A stretch of DNA of 64,000 nt from Brachypodius melanocephalos. Lineage: Eukaryota; Chordata; Aves; Passeriformes; Pycnonotidae. This document shows, in pieces, positions 30,353 through 43,800 of this stretch (positions are counted from its first letter, which is position 1; every line of letters starts with the position of its first letter). Location: assembly GCA_013398615.1 (NCBI GenBank), contig VZSR01000478.1, forward strand, positions 1,599,757 through 1,663,756, written 5' to 3'. The notes under the pieces were generated by a model. The model did not search any database, was not told where the DNA came from, and saw only the letters and a program-made list of their open reading frames with translations. The translations under genes were made by a program, and so were the position numbers.

Positions 30353-33300
30353 GTGAGGAGGCAGGAATGGCCCCACGGCAGGCCTGGGGCTGTCCAGGGG
30401 ACCCTTGGGGTGCTAGTGGCACGTTCCCCCCTGGCACAGCTCATGCAGGTTGGTGGCCATTCCAGGCTGGACACTGCTGTGGGCGTGGGGTCACAACCAT
30501 AGGCACGGGGATGTCGTCACTGTGGGCATCGCTGCGGAGTGCCTTTTATCCAGGATGACCTGTGGTGAAATTCCTGCTGCCCATTGTGCTCTGGAAAGGA
30601 TAAAAATGGGGCCTTTCGGTGATGACAGTGGGGGAGGGCATCCAGGGAACATCTCCTTGTGTGCAGGCGGAAAACGGAGGGCGTGGAAAAGGTTTTGAGG
30701 TTTCGGGGTAGAGTCATTTCATGCCAGGCAGCCTAATCCATCTGAGCAGTGACCCTGCTCAGGCAGGAGCAGGGCCAGAGAGCTCCAGAGATGCTCACTT
30801 GCTCTGTGCCTCTAAGCTTTCCTTAAAATATGGAAACAATTCCCTATTTAAAGGCTTTTATTGGACTAATAACATGAAGGCAGGGCATGATGACATGAGT
30901 CCAGGGTGTCTGGGGAATGAAGCCCTTCCCTGGGACAGTGTGGCTCCATGGGGCAGGCAGGCCTGTCGGTGGTGGTTTCCTCTGTGACTCAGTTTCCCCA
31001 CCTGGAAAACAGGTTTTTCTGGGATTCCCTCAGGGAAATTTTGGGATTTTCCCCAAATTCCTCTTCCAGGGCATGGGGATGGATTAGTGAGGGACTTGGA
31101 ATTGCCTGTTTTGACTGCATAGCTTGAGTGGCCCTCTGTCCCAGGCCATTCCTTTGGATGTGCCATGGCACCTCGAGAGGTGGCACTGATGCTGTGCCAT
31201 ACTGCTGGGTGTCACACCTCATCCCTGGGCTCTGCTGGCCATCCATAATCCTCCATCCAAGGTGCAGGGTGCAATCCAAACCCAGATGTCACACATCCCA
31301 GCCTGTGCCTTTTCCATCCTCTCCCTGGGCTACAGCCTCCTCCTTCCAAGTGTTCCTGAGTGCTCTTGTGCCTGCCCTCTTCAGCTCTCGTGCCTTGGAG
31401 TTTTCTGAGTAGGGCTGACAATATCTGGCGAGACATTTGTCTCTTGCAAGCACACAGGAGGAGTTTTCCAGCCCTTAGGCGAGGGAAGAGGGGACGCAAG
31501 AAAGAAAGGAGGAGAGGATTAAAAACCACAACCCAGACTAAGGAAGAGTGGCACGAAATTTGCTGACCTTCTCACTTTCTGTGGCCTCTGGAGCAGAAGG
31601 AGAATGAGTTGGAGAGGGTTAGCTGCTTGTGGATGGCCCTGAGAGCAGGACCGGGCTGTGTGTCCTTGGGCTGACCTCTGCTTGGGATCTTTGGGGCACA
31701 AACACCTTTCTGAAGCACATGGGGTGAGCGTGGCAGGGGGTGATGTCCATGGTGGGATGTGCTGTGAGGCTTTGACATCAGCACGTTGTCGTTCCCAGTC
31801 CTTCTGGGGATGTCTGTGTTTTGGGGAGAGCATGTTTGGCTCTCCAGATCCCATCCTCTGGACCTGGACTAACCCACTCCGGTACACCTAATCCTCCTCC
31901 AACTGTGAGGAAGTACCAGGGATTCCCCTGTGGGTAATCCACCTTATCCCAGTGCCTGCTCCTCCGACTTCCCACAGCCACCAAGGACCTCTCAGTCTTG
32001 AAGAAGCCTCAGTCCTTCGTGGCTGGGGAGCATTTTGGAAGTTTTAAGAGCTCACCAGACGTAGTTTTCCCCACAGAGACGCCAGCTGCCATGTCTCCCT
32101 GGACAGGGCATGAAAGGCTTAGCTGGCTGTGACCTAAATGTTTGCTTGTCCCCAAAGTGGGTCTCCACCAGGTACCCATACTCCTGATGCTGCCTCTGCC
32201 CTCGGGGGTGCTGTGATCCCTCTGGGTATGCTAGGTGCTGCTGGGTTTGCCAGAGGAGGGAGAAAAAGGTGGAATGTTGAGCTTCCCCCCCATCTCCAAC
32301 CGATTTGTCCTCTGGGAGATTAGTCCCTTCCCAGGCTTAGGGGGGGATTTGTGGCTGCTCCATCTGCTTGAGCCCAGCAGGTCGGCGGGTGCCAGGGAGG
32401 AGCAGCCTGAGCCCAGCTGCTGTTTGCGCTCCCAGGCATCCCAGGGAAAGGACTGCAGCCTTCTTTTGGGTGTTTCTGGCTGTATTTGTTAGCAAGGAGC
32501 AAAAATCCCTGGAGCCAGGCAGGTGAAAGTTATGCTTGTAATGGGGTTTAGACCTGAGACTGTTTATGGAGCTGCTGAAAACCGTGCGGAATAATGTCGG
32601 TGTTTTAAAGCTGCTTTTTAGGCTGGCAGAAAGCCTTGAGGGCGCTCCAGGATCTCCCCTTTTGGCCAGGAGAGTTGCAGGGAGGTGATTTTCCTGGAAA
32701 TCCACTTGGCCTTTGGGAAAGCAGGCAGGCAGGTTGGGATTTGGGGTGGCATGGGGGTGTTTGCTGGCTCAGAAGTTACTTTTAGAGGCAGGTTTTCCTG
32801 AGGGGAAAATTGGGAGGTGAAAGGGGCAGTACAGGCCTCTCCCTTCTCCTGCTCCATCACTCCAGACTCATCACCAGTGGAAAGTGGTGGGTAGGGAAGA
32901 GGCTGGAGGTAGGGTGGGCTAGGAAAGAGCTTGTGACAAGTGAGCTTAGGGAGGCTGGATTTATGGGGACTGACAGAATTAGGTTTGTGGAAGCGTGGGG
33001 GAGCTGCTGGGTGACATTAGGGGCTGGAGCATTGCTGAGTGCCACCCTGTTCCCGGGATGTGGAGACCAGGGGACACGAGGAGCCTTTGCCCGTGCCCAG
33101 ATCCCAGCCTAGAGCAGGTCTGGTGCGCTGCTGGACCCAGGAACGTGCTCCCTGCCACGCTGCTGCCTTTTCCTGGGGTATGGGGCCACATGGGACCCTC
33201 CCAGAGCCCCAAGAAGGACCAGCTTCTCTTCTAAGGTGGTAGAAAATCACAAACAGGGGGAGATTTGGGCAGCGTGAATGAGCTGCTGAGATGTCAACCC

Positions 33301-34109
33301 CGTGGCCATCCAGGTCACCCACCCCTGCAGAACCCCGGGGCTGACGGGCTCCAGCCCCCACCACTGCCCTTCTCCTTCTCCTGCTGTTCGCTCAGGAACA
33401 CCGATGGAGGCTGCCGGGTGTCAGCTCAGAAATCTTTCGACTTTCCCTCATCTCCACAAATGGACAGTGTCTCCGCTCATTAGGTACCCGCCCGGGGGGG
33501 CAGATGTCAGCTCTGCTCACGGCTTTTCTCAGCTCATCCCTGCCCGGGCTCCTGACGGCTCCGCAGCGCTCGGCTCCCATCGCGTCACCCGTGAGGCTGC
33601 CCCTGTGCCCTCCCCTGTGCCCCCCACCCCGGCCTCGCTGCCTCCCCCTCCTTACCAGCGGGGTTTGCAAAGATTTTTAGTTAAAAGGCTGGAAAATCAC
33701 GGGCGCCGGTGACAGGGTGTGTGCGTGTGCGAGCGGGCGGAGCTGGAATTGGTTTTCCTCGCCCGGGCAGCGCCTGGGAGGAGAAAGGCGGCTCTGAAGG
33801 CTGCCCTTTGAGGCTGATGCATCCCGACAGCTTGTTCACTGGGACATTAAAATCATTGCCTCTGTCTGCATGGAACGCCCGGGCGGGTGGATGATGGGAA
33901 CACAGGTCAGGGCAGGATCCCTCTCTCCCTGCGCGGGCAGCCGCGGCGCCCTGAACCCCGGAACAAAGCGGATCCCGGCAGTGTGGGGTCTGCTGCATCC
34001 CCAGCGGAGGGGCTGGAAGCCTGGGGGGCAATGCAGGTGGAGCCATCTCACTGACATTCCTGTCTGTGGAGTGTACTGTAGATCAGAGTTTGGTGGTATG
34101 GTGGAAGAA

Positions 34110-34190
34110 CATCCCCATCCCATCCCCATCCCATCCCCATCCCATCCCCATCCCATCCCCATCCCATCCCCATCCCATCCCATCCTATCC
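34110..34190. repeat. 11-bp CATCCCCATCC minisatellite with decayed right flank
   Basis: About six near-perfect 11-bp units are followed by shortened CATCC and CATCCTATCC variants, with further remnants to about 34270. The minus strand reads GGGGATGGGAT repeatedly, with G-runs of 3-4 separated by two bases. Confidence 0.92.
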
Positions 34191-37100
34191 TACCCCATCC
34201 CCATCCATCTCATTCTGTCATGTCCTGTCTCATCCCCATCCCATCCCAGCCATTCCTATCCCCATCCCTCCCTCACCACTGCACAGCACGTCTTCCAAAA
34301 GATCTTGAATTTTCCCTGGAGGCTCGTGGCAAAACCAAAGGACCTATCCAAGCTCTCCATGCTCTCTGCCGAGCTTGGACCTCACACAGGTGAGGTCCCA
34401 AACATCCCAAGGAAGGTTCCTGATGGTCACAAGCAGCCAGGGACTCACAAAACTGAAGTCCTGAGTTTGCAGGAGAGGCAGAGTGGGTGTCACAGCAGGC
34501 TTTGGTGTTTTTGGGAAAGGAGAGTGCTATGGAGTAGGGGATGTGATATTTGGGATGGTAAGATAGGGCACCCTACCCTGCCTGAGCAAAAACAGGGAGT
34601 TTTTACAGCTCAGTGGGACCAGGCACGGGAACTGCTCCCACATGGAAGTAACAACAACTCACCCTGGAAGCTGGGCATGAGCAGGGAGCTACCCTCAGCT
34701 CCTTCCCCTTGGCATCCTGCTGATGCCTCCTGTTTGGACCAGGTTCGTCCAAGTTTGTCTAATGTGTTTCCTCCATTCCCATCGCAGGCTAAAGTTTGAC
34801 CCCCCTGGAATGAGGTGGTCGAGGGTTCTGGTGCAGGTGGGGCCATCAAGCTGTGGGTGCTGCCCAGCCCCTGTGTCCCTGCGGCCTCACTGTGATGAGT
34901 TAAGCATGGTGACATGCTGTAGTCTCCAGAGGCTGATTTTTGGAATTGGCCACATGGATGCATTGGAATTTGTTGCATCCTCAGATGCTTTTATGTGGCA
35001 ACAATAGGTGGGATTTTGCTGGGATCTGGGCACTGTGCTGTTCAGAAATGCCTCCTTCAGCATCCTGAGTGATCCTTGTGAGCATTCCTGACCGAATTTC
35101 CTGACGAGACGTAGTCCATGAGAGCTAGCAGGCAAGCTGGCCGTGCAGGGATGGAGCCATGCTCTCCGCTGCCACGGATCAGGAGCTGGAAAGCTTTTGG
35201 TGGGAGAAGCTTATTGGTGCCTCTCCTGGCACCAGTGCATGCTTCACTGGAGAGAACAACCAGGAAAAAAAAAAATAATCATCTCCTTTGCTTGTACTGT
35301 TGGGGCAGCCTCGAGGTGCAGGGGCTTTGGCCATGCTGAAGAGAGGATTCGGGAGATGGTGGCAAGGGTGATAGTCCCCCAGCGGTCCAAATGTTGCTTG
35401 TCCATCTCATCATGCCTTTTAAGACAATTCCTGAGTGCCTTGGACTGGTCAGTGATGAGGGAGGAACCACTGTGGTGTGATGTGGCAGGTGCTGGATGGC
35501 TGTGCCCAGCAGAATCTTCTGGAAACAGCCCCACTGGAGCTGTCAGAGGGTGCTCAAAGCAGCCAAGATGTCCTTTGCAGTGCTGAGATTTCTGCCTGGA
35601 GGCAGCTTTTGGGTTGCTCGAGGTTCACTCTTATGTGTGCTGGAGCTGAGGTTGTCCCAGCATGGCACCAGTCCTGTGGGACACACAGGCATGGGTGTAC
35701 CTGGAGGTGACCCTGGTGGCAGAGAACACCTCCTGGTGTGCACTGGTGCCTGCTACAGAAGCACGGGGTCATGGCTGGGATCTCACCTGCAGCTTCATGG
35801 TGGAAGGGGTGGGACATAACAAGAGCTGCTGAGAGATGGACCCGTTTTTCATTAAGAGAACTGCTAACGAATTCCTTAATGCTGTGTTCCCTGGATGCTA
35901 AGCTTTGCCTTGGGATAAAATCAAACCTAGGGCCTGAAAGATGACTGCAGGTCTCTTCCCCCATGCATCTCTGGGATGTGGGTTGATGATTTGTGCTCAC
36001 ACTGGCTCTGGGAAGAAGGACTGGCGTTTCCTTGCAACCCCTTGTCCTTCCAGCATGCCTAAGTCCTTGCCTGAGCTCCCTTTTCATGGGTATGTTGGTG
36101 AGACTGGTGCCATGATGAGGATTTTCCCTTTTTGCTATCAGTCCTGGAATCAGTGACCAGCTATTGATACTGATTGGAATAAAACAATTACCAAAGACTC
36201 CTCTGACTTGGCCCTGGGCTTCCCTGTTTCCCTGTGTTGCCCTTGGCCGTGGCAGCAGGGCTGGGAGGATGCTCTGTGGATTCCAAGTGAGGGGGCTGCC
36301 TGAGCTCCTCAGGATGCTGAGATGTGCTGTCTTGCAGGTCCTTCCCTGCCTCCTGCACTGCTGACCATCAGCTCCACGGGATCCCCAGCCCGTCCCTGTG
36401 GGTCCTCCAACAGTGAGTCACGGTTTGGGGTTTCCGTTCTTTCCAGTCTTTTAGCTTTGGCCAGAGCCCATGGGACTGGATGTCGCAGTTGCAGCAGTTA
36501 CTGGGATTGGGAATATATCTGGCTCCTGTAAGCTCTGTGGAGGGCAGGGAATTCCCTCAGAGTCCATCCTGGGACCTGTGCTGCTTGCAGGTGACACCTG
36601 CTGGGGATGTAGCCACTACCTTGGAGAACATGGAGAGAACTATTGAGAGAAAAAAACGTAAATGCTGAGGACAGCTGGTTGCTGAGAGAGGCTGTGTATG
36701 CTCCATCCTTGGAGGTTTTCAGCCTCTGAAGGAATAAAGCCTTGACCTCAAAGGAATAAAGCACCCGCTCTGACCTTAGTGCTAGTGCTGCAGTGAGCAC
36801 CAGCAGGACTGAAGACTGACCTCAGGAGGTCCCATGGGCTTCCCTGCCACTGACAGGCTCCTTCCCATGGCAGGGCAGTGCCCAGGTCCCTGAGGATGGG
36901 CACGGAGGTTGCTGAGTCACCGAGAAGAGGAAGGTTTTCCCTGTTAACACACAAGGTGCCCCAGCGCACTAAGAGCAGCACCGAGTCCAAGCATGGGATC
37001 TGCAGCTCACCTACGCTGCTGGCCAGGGAATATTTTTGGCAGTGGAGAGATTTTCCTGCCCTCTGGCACTTGGTTTATTAGCGGCTGATGCTGCTCCATT

Positions 37101-37701
37101 GATTGTATTGACGGATAGTGCATGCCCCAGTTAACTTACTGGGAGCAGCAGCAAAAATCCAGCTGGCACCCATGGTGCTGAAACGTGCTGGATTCTTTCC
37201 GCCACCATTGGATTTCTGCAGGAAGCAGGCCCTGGCTTCACAGCTGGGCAAGAGCACGGGCAGGTGACCACAGAGGAGCCCTACTGGGCTGTGGTCACCT
37301 GGAAGTCTCTCTGGCATCCCAGGGATCCCCTGCTCCACGGGATGATTTCCTGTGGTTGGTGGATGCTGAGGGTCTGCCCAAACCTGTTTGCAATGTAGGA
37401 AAAAAATGTAAGTTCTGCTTGCCTACCCCAAACACAACCTGGAGGTGATGCTGTTGATCATTCTCCCTCGGGCTCCAACCCAGTCTGTGTTTTATTTCTC
37501 TCTGAAGTTCACATTTAGCAGCTTTGTTCTTTCCTCTGTGCCATGCCTTAACCTCCACCATGTCCTGGTCTGCAGGCTCATGCCGTGGGTTGCTGGGCTC
37601 CCTCCCATGCTCAGCATGCCCTTTTCTGGTGCAGCCACACCCTCCCAGGAATCACTCTGGAGCTTGAGGCCATCCTGTAGGGTAAGGTAAGGTCCTTCCC
37701 G

Positions 37702-37900
37702 AGTCATACAGTGCCAGAATGGTTCCGACTGCATGGGGTCTTAAAGCTCATCTTGTTCCATGGGTAGACTTTCTAGAGTCCCCATCCAACCTGGCCTATA
37801 ACACTTCCAGGGATGGGGCAGCCACACCTTCTCTGGGCAAATCCTGGGAGGAGGGCTCTGTGCAGGTCCTTTAGGCTGTAAAACCCTTGCAGGGAGGGTG
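37702..37900 (-). mobile_element. CR1 fragment
   Basis: AGTGCCAGAATGGTTCCGAC, CTTAAAGCTCATCTTGTTCC, CCATCCAACCTGGCC and TTCCAGGGATGGGGCAGCCA follow the reverse-complement CR1 order. It is diverged at the terminal part. Confidence 0.85.
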
Positions 37901-38894
37901 ATAGGGCCTCTCTCCTGCATCCCTGCAGGTCTCCCATGCCTTTGTCTCCGCCCTCGTGGCCTGCTTTCCGCCACGCTGACCATTCCATTAAAACCAGCGA
38001 AAGAGCTAAGCTGGGAAGTGCAGGGGACGGGGTGATTTTCATCAGCCACTCTGCTTTTGTGACTAAAATAGCTCTGGAGTGGCCCCAGGCCATCGTGTTG
38101 TCCCAGGCATTGACTGGCACGAATGGATGGCAGGGCAACATTTTCCATTAGTGGAGAGGAGGATGCGTGTCTCCGAGGGAGAAGACAGCGCCATAAAGCA
38201 GAAATGTTGTAGCAGCAGACAAGCCCGTTTCTCTTTTCTCTCGTTCCTTTTACGGGTGTCGTTCATCCCTGTTTTCTGCACGGTAAACGTTGGGAGAGAG
38301 CGGCCGGAGCAAACAGCCTGCACCTGCAACATGGGGCTGCGTTCTGGACAGGGGGATGGAGGTTTCCCAGGGGAGCTGCAGGCGACCCAGTAAGGTGCAA
38401 CAAGGATAGAACTTGCCAGAAGAACTGTGAGGAGGTTTATCCATGGCCTCTGGTGATGTGGTGGGTCCTGGTTATGTCTGGTCTGAGGTTTCTGCCATCA
38501 CGGGTACAGCAAGTGTATTTTATTCTCTAGGTTTAGTGAATACACTTTCCTGCAATATCAGGCTAAGTTTGGGTGAACATCACAACATCTCATAGCTCCC
38601 ATCTCCCTCTGGGAAGGTCTCTGACATAGTTTTTCTGCCTTCTCATGCTCCCTGTCCACCATCCCATCCTTTCTCCCAGGTCTGTGTCCCAGCTCCTCTC
38701 CCACATCCACAGGAGGGAGAGGAGCCTGGTGCCTGTCTCTGTCCAAGCCCTCCCCAAGGCTGTGGAATTCCATCCCTGGAACTCAAGGCCGACCCTGTGT
38801 GTGTGTGGTACCGTGACGTTTTTTATAGAAAAACTACAGCTGGGAGAGGCACCTGGAAGAGCACAAGGTGGGATTCTGGGCACTGTCTTGTGCA

Positions 38895-38955
38895 GGGCCA
38901 GGAGTTGGGCTCAATGATCCTTGTGTATTCCTTCCAACTCAGGATATCCTGGGAC
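38895..38955 (+). mobile_element. CR1-type 3' fragment
   Basis: GTGCAGGGCCAGGAGTTGGG, CTCAATGATCCTTGTG and CCTTCCAACTCAGGATATCC match the tail of a CR1 subfamily ending in ATATTCTATG-like sequence. The extreme end is degraded. Confidence 0.75.
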
Positions 38956-39679
38956 TTTACACTGGAAAAATGGCTGCTCCATCTCCCATCCAGGTGATGG
39001 GATGCGTGGTCACTGCTGATGCTGGAAGATTCCACAGGGTTAGCAATGTGCTCAGGTGGGAATGATGATTCTGGAGATACTCTGGGGTGGGAATTGTTCA
39101 TTCCAGCAAGGCAAACAGCTGTGACACGAGTCTGCAGGTTGGTGGTGGGGTCGTGTCTGCCAGCGCCAAACCATTTCCCAGCTTGACCTTTCTGCTCAAT
39201 CTGAACTTGAAGGTGAATGAGCGGAGCTCACCCATTGATCCAAAATGGGCTGATGAGCGCCATGCCCTGCGGAGAGCTCGGCCCCCGGCGCCAGCTCCTT
39301 CTCTCCCCCTTTTGTTCCTGCCTCCCCTTCACGCCTTTCCAAAGCCATCAGTCAGAGCACAGCACCCTGGGTCGCTGACCTTGCTGGGGGCCAGGGGGAC
39401 AACATATAGGTTCCTGTAGAGAGCTGTCCTGCCGTCTGATGGGCTTCTCCCAGCTGCCGCTGCCACCTCTGCGCTGCCGGTAAGCCTGGCACCCGCCTGC
39501 CATCAGCTCGGGGCCGTGGGGAGGCACGGGACGAGGCAGAGGGGTTGGTGTCCATTGTGCCAGGCAGTGCCATTGTGCCATTTTTCGTAGGCAGTGGCGT
39601 TATCTGCCGAGTTGTGCGCGTATCCTCCTGATTTAAGGGCTCTGATGGCTTCATGTGGGCAAAATGCAACTTGAAGGGC

Positions 39680-40020
39680 TCTTAATCTTTAGCTAAAATG
39701 TCACATGAACTGGCAAAGTGTATTTTTTTTTGCCTGTTGGGAAGCAAAACCTTATTTGAAGTTGGAAACTTGGAACTTGTCTTGGCTAATACGTAAAAAG
39801 GTCGGGTTTTGGGGGGAAAGAAGATGATGCACCTTCGCTTCTGTCTTCTGTACTTTAGCAACAGATTTTTTCCTGCAGCTGAAAATAACAAACCATTTTA
39901 ATCTAAGTATTGCTTGTTCAGATCTTTTAATCCAGCTTGCTTTCTATCAGCACAGCGGCCTGAAATGATTTATCCGCCTGCTTCTCCATTATATAATTAT
40001 TGGGAAGATTACTGGGGAGC
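39680..40020. other. AT-rich noncoding block
   Basis: About 340 bp of AT-rich, non-repetitive sequence with several homeodomain-like TTAAT and TAATTAT words in GC-richer surroundings. It might be a conserved regulatory element; conservation cannot be tested here. Confidence 0.3.
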
Positions 40021-40078
40021 CAGCTTTAGTTTCGCTGGGGAAGGAGGAGGGGGCTGAAAGGTGGGGGGGTGGTTTGTG

Positions 40079-40180
40079 GAATCACAGCACCATGGAATGC
40101 TTTGGGTTGGAAGAGACCTTAAAGCTCATCTCATCCCATGGTAGGGACACCTTCCAGGGTCCCAGGGTGCTCAGGTTTCT
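40079..40180 (-). mobile_element. CR1 3' fragment
   Basis: GGAATCACAGCACCATGGAA, GGGTTGGAAGAGACCTTAAA and GCTCATCTCATCCCATGG are the reverse complement of a CR1 tail. Confidence 0.88.
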
Positions 40181-41733
40181 TCTCTGTGGCCATCAGAAAA
40201 CATCAGCAAGCTGGGTGCTTTAGGCTGTGGCCATAGTCTGCATTTGAAAATTTTAGTGTGGAAAGTTTCTCCCTCAATGTGTATTTATTGGAATTGAGTG
40301 CCCCATGATCTGGCTGGAGCGTGATCCTCTGAGCCAGAGAGGCTTTGGGTGAAAACCCTGCACTTTCCTACACCATTTGGGGCCTTTTAAGGCTGTACTT
40401 GTGGTTTTGGGAACAGCATGGTGAGACAGTCTGGCCTCAGGAAGAATCTGGAATTAGGGGCTGTGCCCCTCATGCTTGCAATCCCTGTGCAGAGCTGTGG
40501 AAGGGGAACATCTGCAAGGAAGAACCAGCATTTGGGACATGGTGGTGATACCAGGAAGGGCTAGAGGTAACCATGGCTGTTTCACCAAACTCAGCTGTCC
40601 TCCAAAGAGCCTTAGGTGCCACCCCTGGGTAAGAAGCCTTGAGCCCTCGGGTGGTCAGGTGGCTGGGGACAGCTGCTCTGCAGAACTGACATCCAAGGGC
40701 AGATGTCCAAGGTAGATTTGGCCAGAGCTTTCAGGTGAACAGGTGCATCCATGGCATGAAAAATGGCACAGCCGAAACTTGGCAAAGCCAGGTGGAGACT
40801 TGGGTTGCCAGAAAAATGCAACTTCCGACTGTCGCAACCAGTGGGCTTGAGCTTTGATGGACAGAACGTGAGGATGTCTGGAGGCTCCAAAAATTCCTTT
40901 TGCCTTCCCGAAACTGAATGCCTGGATGCCGAAGGGCTGGTGCCTGCCCTGGCTACCGAGGGAAGGACAGGAGGTGCTTGGCCTGTGGATCATGGCCAGC
41001 TGGGATGTGGTGGCTCAGAACTAGGACAAGGGAACACTCCCGGCACCAGTCAAAATCAGATACTGGGAGCACTGGCTTGGCTTTCCTTGCTCCACAGGGT
41101 CTCAGGGACCTTTTTGGAATCCCCAGAATTGTGCTGCATTTTGGGCTGGGTGTGTGTCTGTGGGGGGACACCGAAACACGCTTTGGGCTTGGCGTGGCCG
41201 TGGGCTGGTGGGAGCAGACGGTGCCCACCCAGAGTGTGTCACGCTCCCTTCATTGCTCTTAGTCCAGCTTCCCAGAAAGCTGTTCCAGCAACCCCCAGAG
41301 GAGGGGATTGTCATCTCCTGGAGCAGCTGTTTGGTGCGTCAGCCAGGAGGGCAGCAGAGGATGGGAACGGGAGGGGTCAGGAGCAACATCAGGGCACGAG
41401 AGCATCTGATTTGGGTGATGGAGCAGTTGGGTGATGGAGCAGCAGGGAGCCAGCTGAACTTTGGGACATGCAGGCAGGGCTTCTGCCTGGTCCTCCCCGC
41501 CTTGCTGCTGCCTCTGAGATGGAGGGTTTAGCACAGCCCTCCTGTTCCTCCCGGATGCTCTAGCCCCACACTGGATGGGCAGGCACCCTTTAGAACATGC
41601 CCAAATTTCCCCCTGCACACAGGCAGCGCAGCGGAGCTCATCTCATGCTGAGATCTTTTCTCCTTCATGTTGGAAGCATTGGCTGGTTCGCCCTCATTGC
41701 CTCAAGGCATCCAGATTTGTTCAGTGGCCTTTT

Positions 41734-41764
41734 AAAAAAAAAAAATAAAAATAAATAAATAAAT
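41734..41764. repeat. A-rich simple repeat (AAAT)n
   Basis: Twelve A are followed by AAAAT and AAAT units. No element body is recognised upstream. Confidence 0.85.
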
Positions 41765-42359
41765 CAAAGCCCATGAAATGACAAGAACATCAGCAGTGGG
41801 TGCATCCCTCTTTCCAGCAAACCCAGGGATTTGGGAGAAAATAGGTCACGTGCTCTTCATCCCGTGCCACGTGGTGGATCTCCCAGGGCCAATGAGGTTG
41901 GGAGCCCTTCTGCGCCGAACAGCGGAATAAGAAAAAAAAAAAATCACTGGGATTTTTTTTTCCCCCCGTAGCATTTTTCATCCTTTCCAAACGTGAAAAG
42001 ACTGGCCATCTGTCTGGATCCCCCTCCCGCCAAAGCGGCACAAAAGCGGCTCTTTGGGAAAGGTAAGGAGATTTAAAAGATTGTCCTGGTGGAAGACCAC
42101 CTGCCGCGGGCAACTTTTCACACCGGTGTAAGTCAGGGAAGAATCTTGGAATGAGCCAGGTCCCAGGCTCTGGTGTGGGTTGGAAGAGCTTTGAATGCTT
42201 AGGAGCAGTTTTAAGGGAATCTCTCATGGAGGAAATTTAAGTCTGTGGCAGCGTGAAGGCAGGATTATGGGAGACATTGGCACGCGAGCAACGGGATTCC
42301 CTTAAGTTAGCGGCTGCTCCCCAAGTCTCTCCTGGGAGAAATTCCCAAAGTATTGTTGG

Positions 42360-43800
42360 AAAACTATTTTGCCAAATATTTTTTTGTTTTTTGTTTTTTT
42401 GCAAAAAAGCCAGAATTTGAAAAAAATTTTGCGAAAGGAATATTTATTGCAAGTTAAATTTGACAGATCTTGCTGCGTATTTGTTTTGCAAAATGGTCGT
42501 TCTCGAAGCGTGTGCTTTATTTTAGTTGAATTCCATTTTACCTATGCCCGGCAGCCAGTGCCAGAGATTGTCTCTCTGGGTAGGGAAGCGCCCATCTCTT
42601 CCTTAACCAGAATATCCAGCTGTTCCTAAATTCTGTGATTTGCAGCTCAGGCTTTGGACAGTGTCATTTGTGTGTGCGCTTGGGTGGGAATGGCACAAAT
42701 GAAATTGCCTTCAAGAAATGGATGCTAAAATAACAGGGATGTTAATCGTGTCTTAGTGTGGCAACGTAATAAAACCCACTACCCTGATTAATTTAATTTT
42801 TACCTTCCGTTATTTTGTTTGGTTTGGTTTTATGTATTTCTGGTTTTTAGTTCCAGTATGTTTCCAAATTGTTAATATTTTTATTCTGAATTCCATTCTA
42901 GTTCCAGTATTTTTTTAAAAAAATTTTCTAATTCCATTCCACTGCCATTAATTTTTAATGCTATAAATATTCTTATTACTTAATTCCACCCAATTACTTA
43001 ATTTCAATTCAGTTTTTTTTTCCTTTTCCCAGGGAAATTTTGTTTGGAGAGAGGATTTGCTTTTATTATGATGCTCGCTTTGTTTTCTGTTTGCCCTCAG
43101 ATACCCGTTTTCCTCAGGGTGTCAAAATTCGTCCTGATACCATCATGTTTCTGTTGCATTTTCCTTGGTTTCATCATCACTTTATAAGTAGAAAAGTGAA
43201 ATATTAGTGGCAAATGTCGTAGAGGACTTAAAAGCTGTTGAAATCAACCCCAAATTATCATCTCCATATTCTAAAGGAAAAATATTCTCAGATATATTTT
43301 TCTCATAATAAGAGTTTTCTGGGATAATGTAATTTGAATGTGAACCATCTTAAAAAATCTGATTTTATTAATTGGAAGTCATGTCCAGCTTAAAAATAAA
43401 CCAGAAACAGTGGCTCAAGGACATTGCGTTTAAGTTTCCATAAGATGATTGACCTTTGTTTTGACAGATGCAAGGGCAGATGCCGGGCTGCATTTTGATA
43501 CAGAAACCCAACTCTGAATTTAAAAAAAAAAAAACAAACCCCAAACCAGACATTCTTTCCTAATAGCTGGGGTTTTGCTCTTCATACAGAATTCCGGAAT
43601 AGCTGGGTAATATTTCCAAAGCTGTTAATTTCAGACTTCCCCCTTTTTTTTAGGGATTCATTTATATAAATATTTTCAGCATTCTCAGACACAAAAGCAA
43701 ATTTTTCTTCTTGGGAAACAACTGCAGGAAACGTTATTTTAGACTCGCTGAATTAAGAGGACATTTATTCCTCCAAAGAAAAATGGTCATTTTGAGTTGG
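42360..43800. other. AT-rich island in the PCBP3 5' region
   Basis: About 1.4 kb is strongly AT-rich, with many T-runs and TTAATTT words, and stands out from the GC-richer flanks. No transposon termini, open frame or RNA gene is recognised. Confidence 0.45.

Noticed and set aside
33836..34183. Minus-strand ORF rich in Gly, Met, Asp and Trp
   Set aside because: It is the translation of the 11-bp minisatellite in an open phase.
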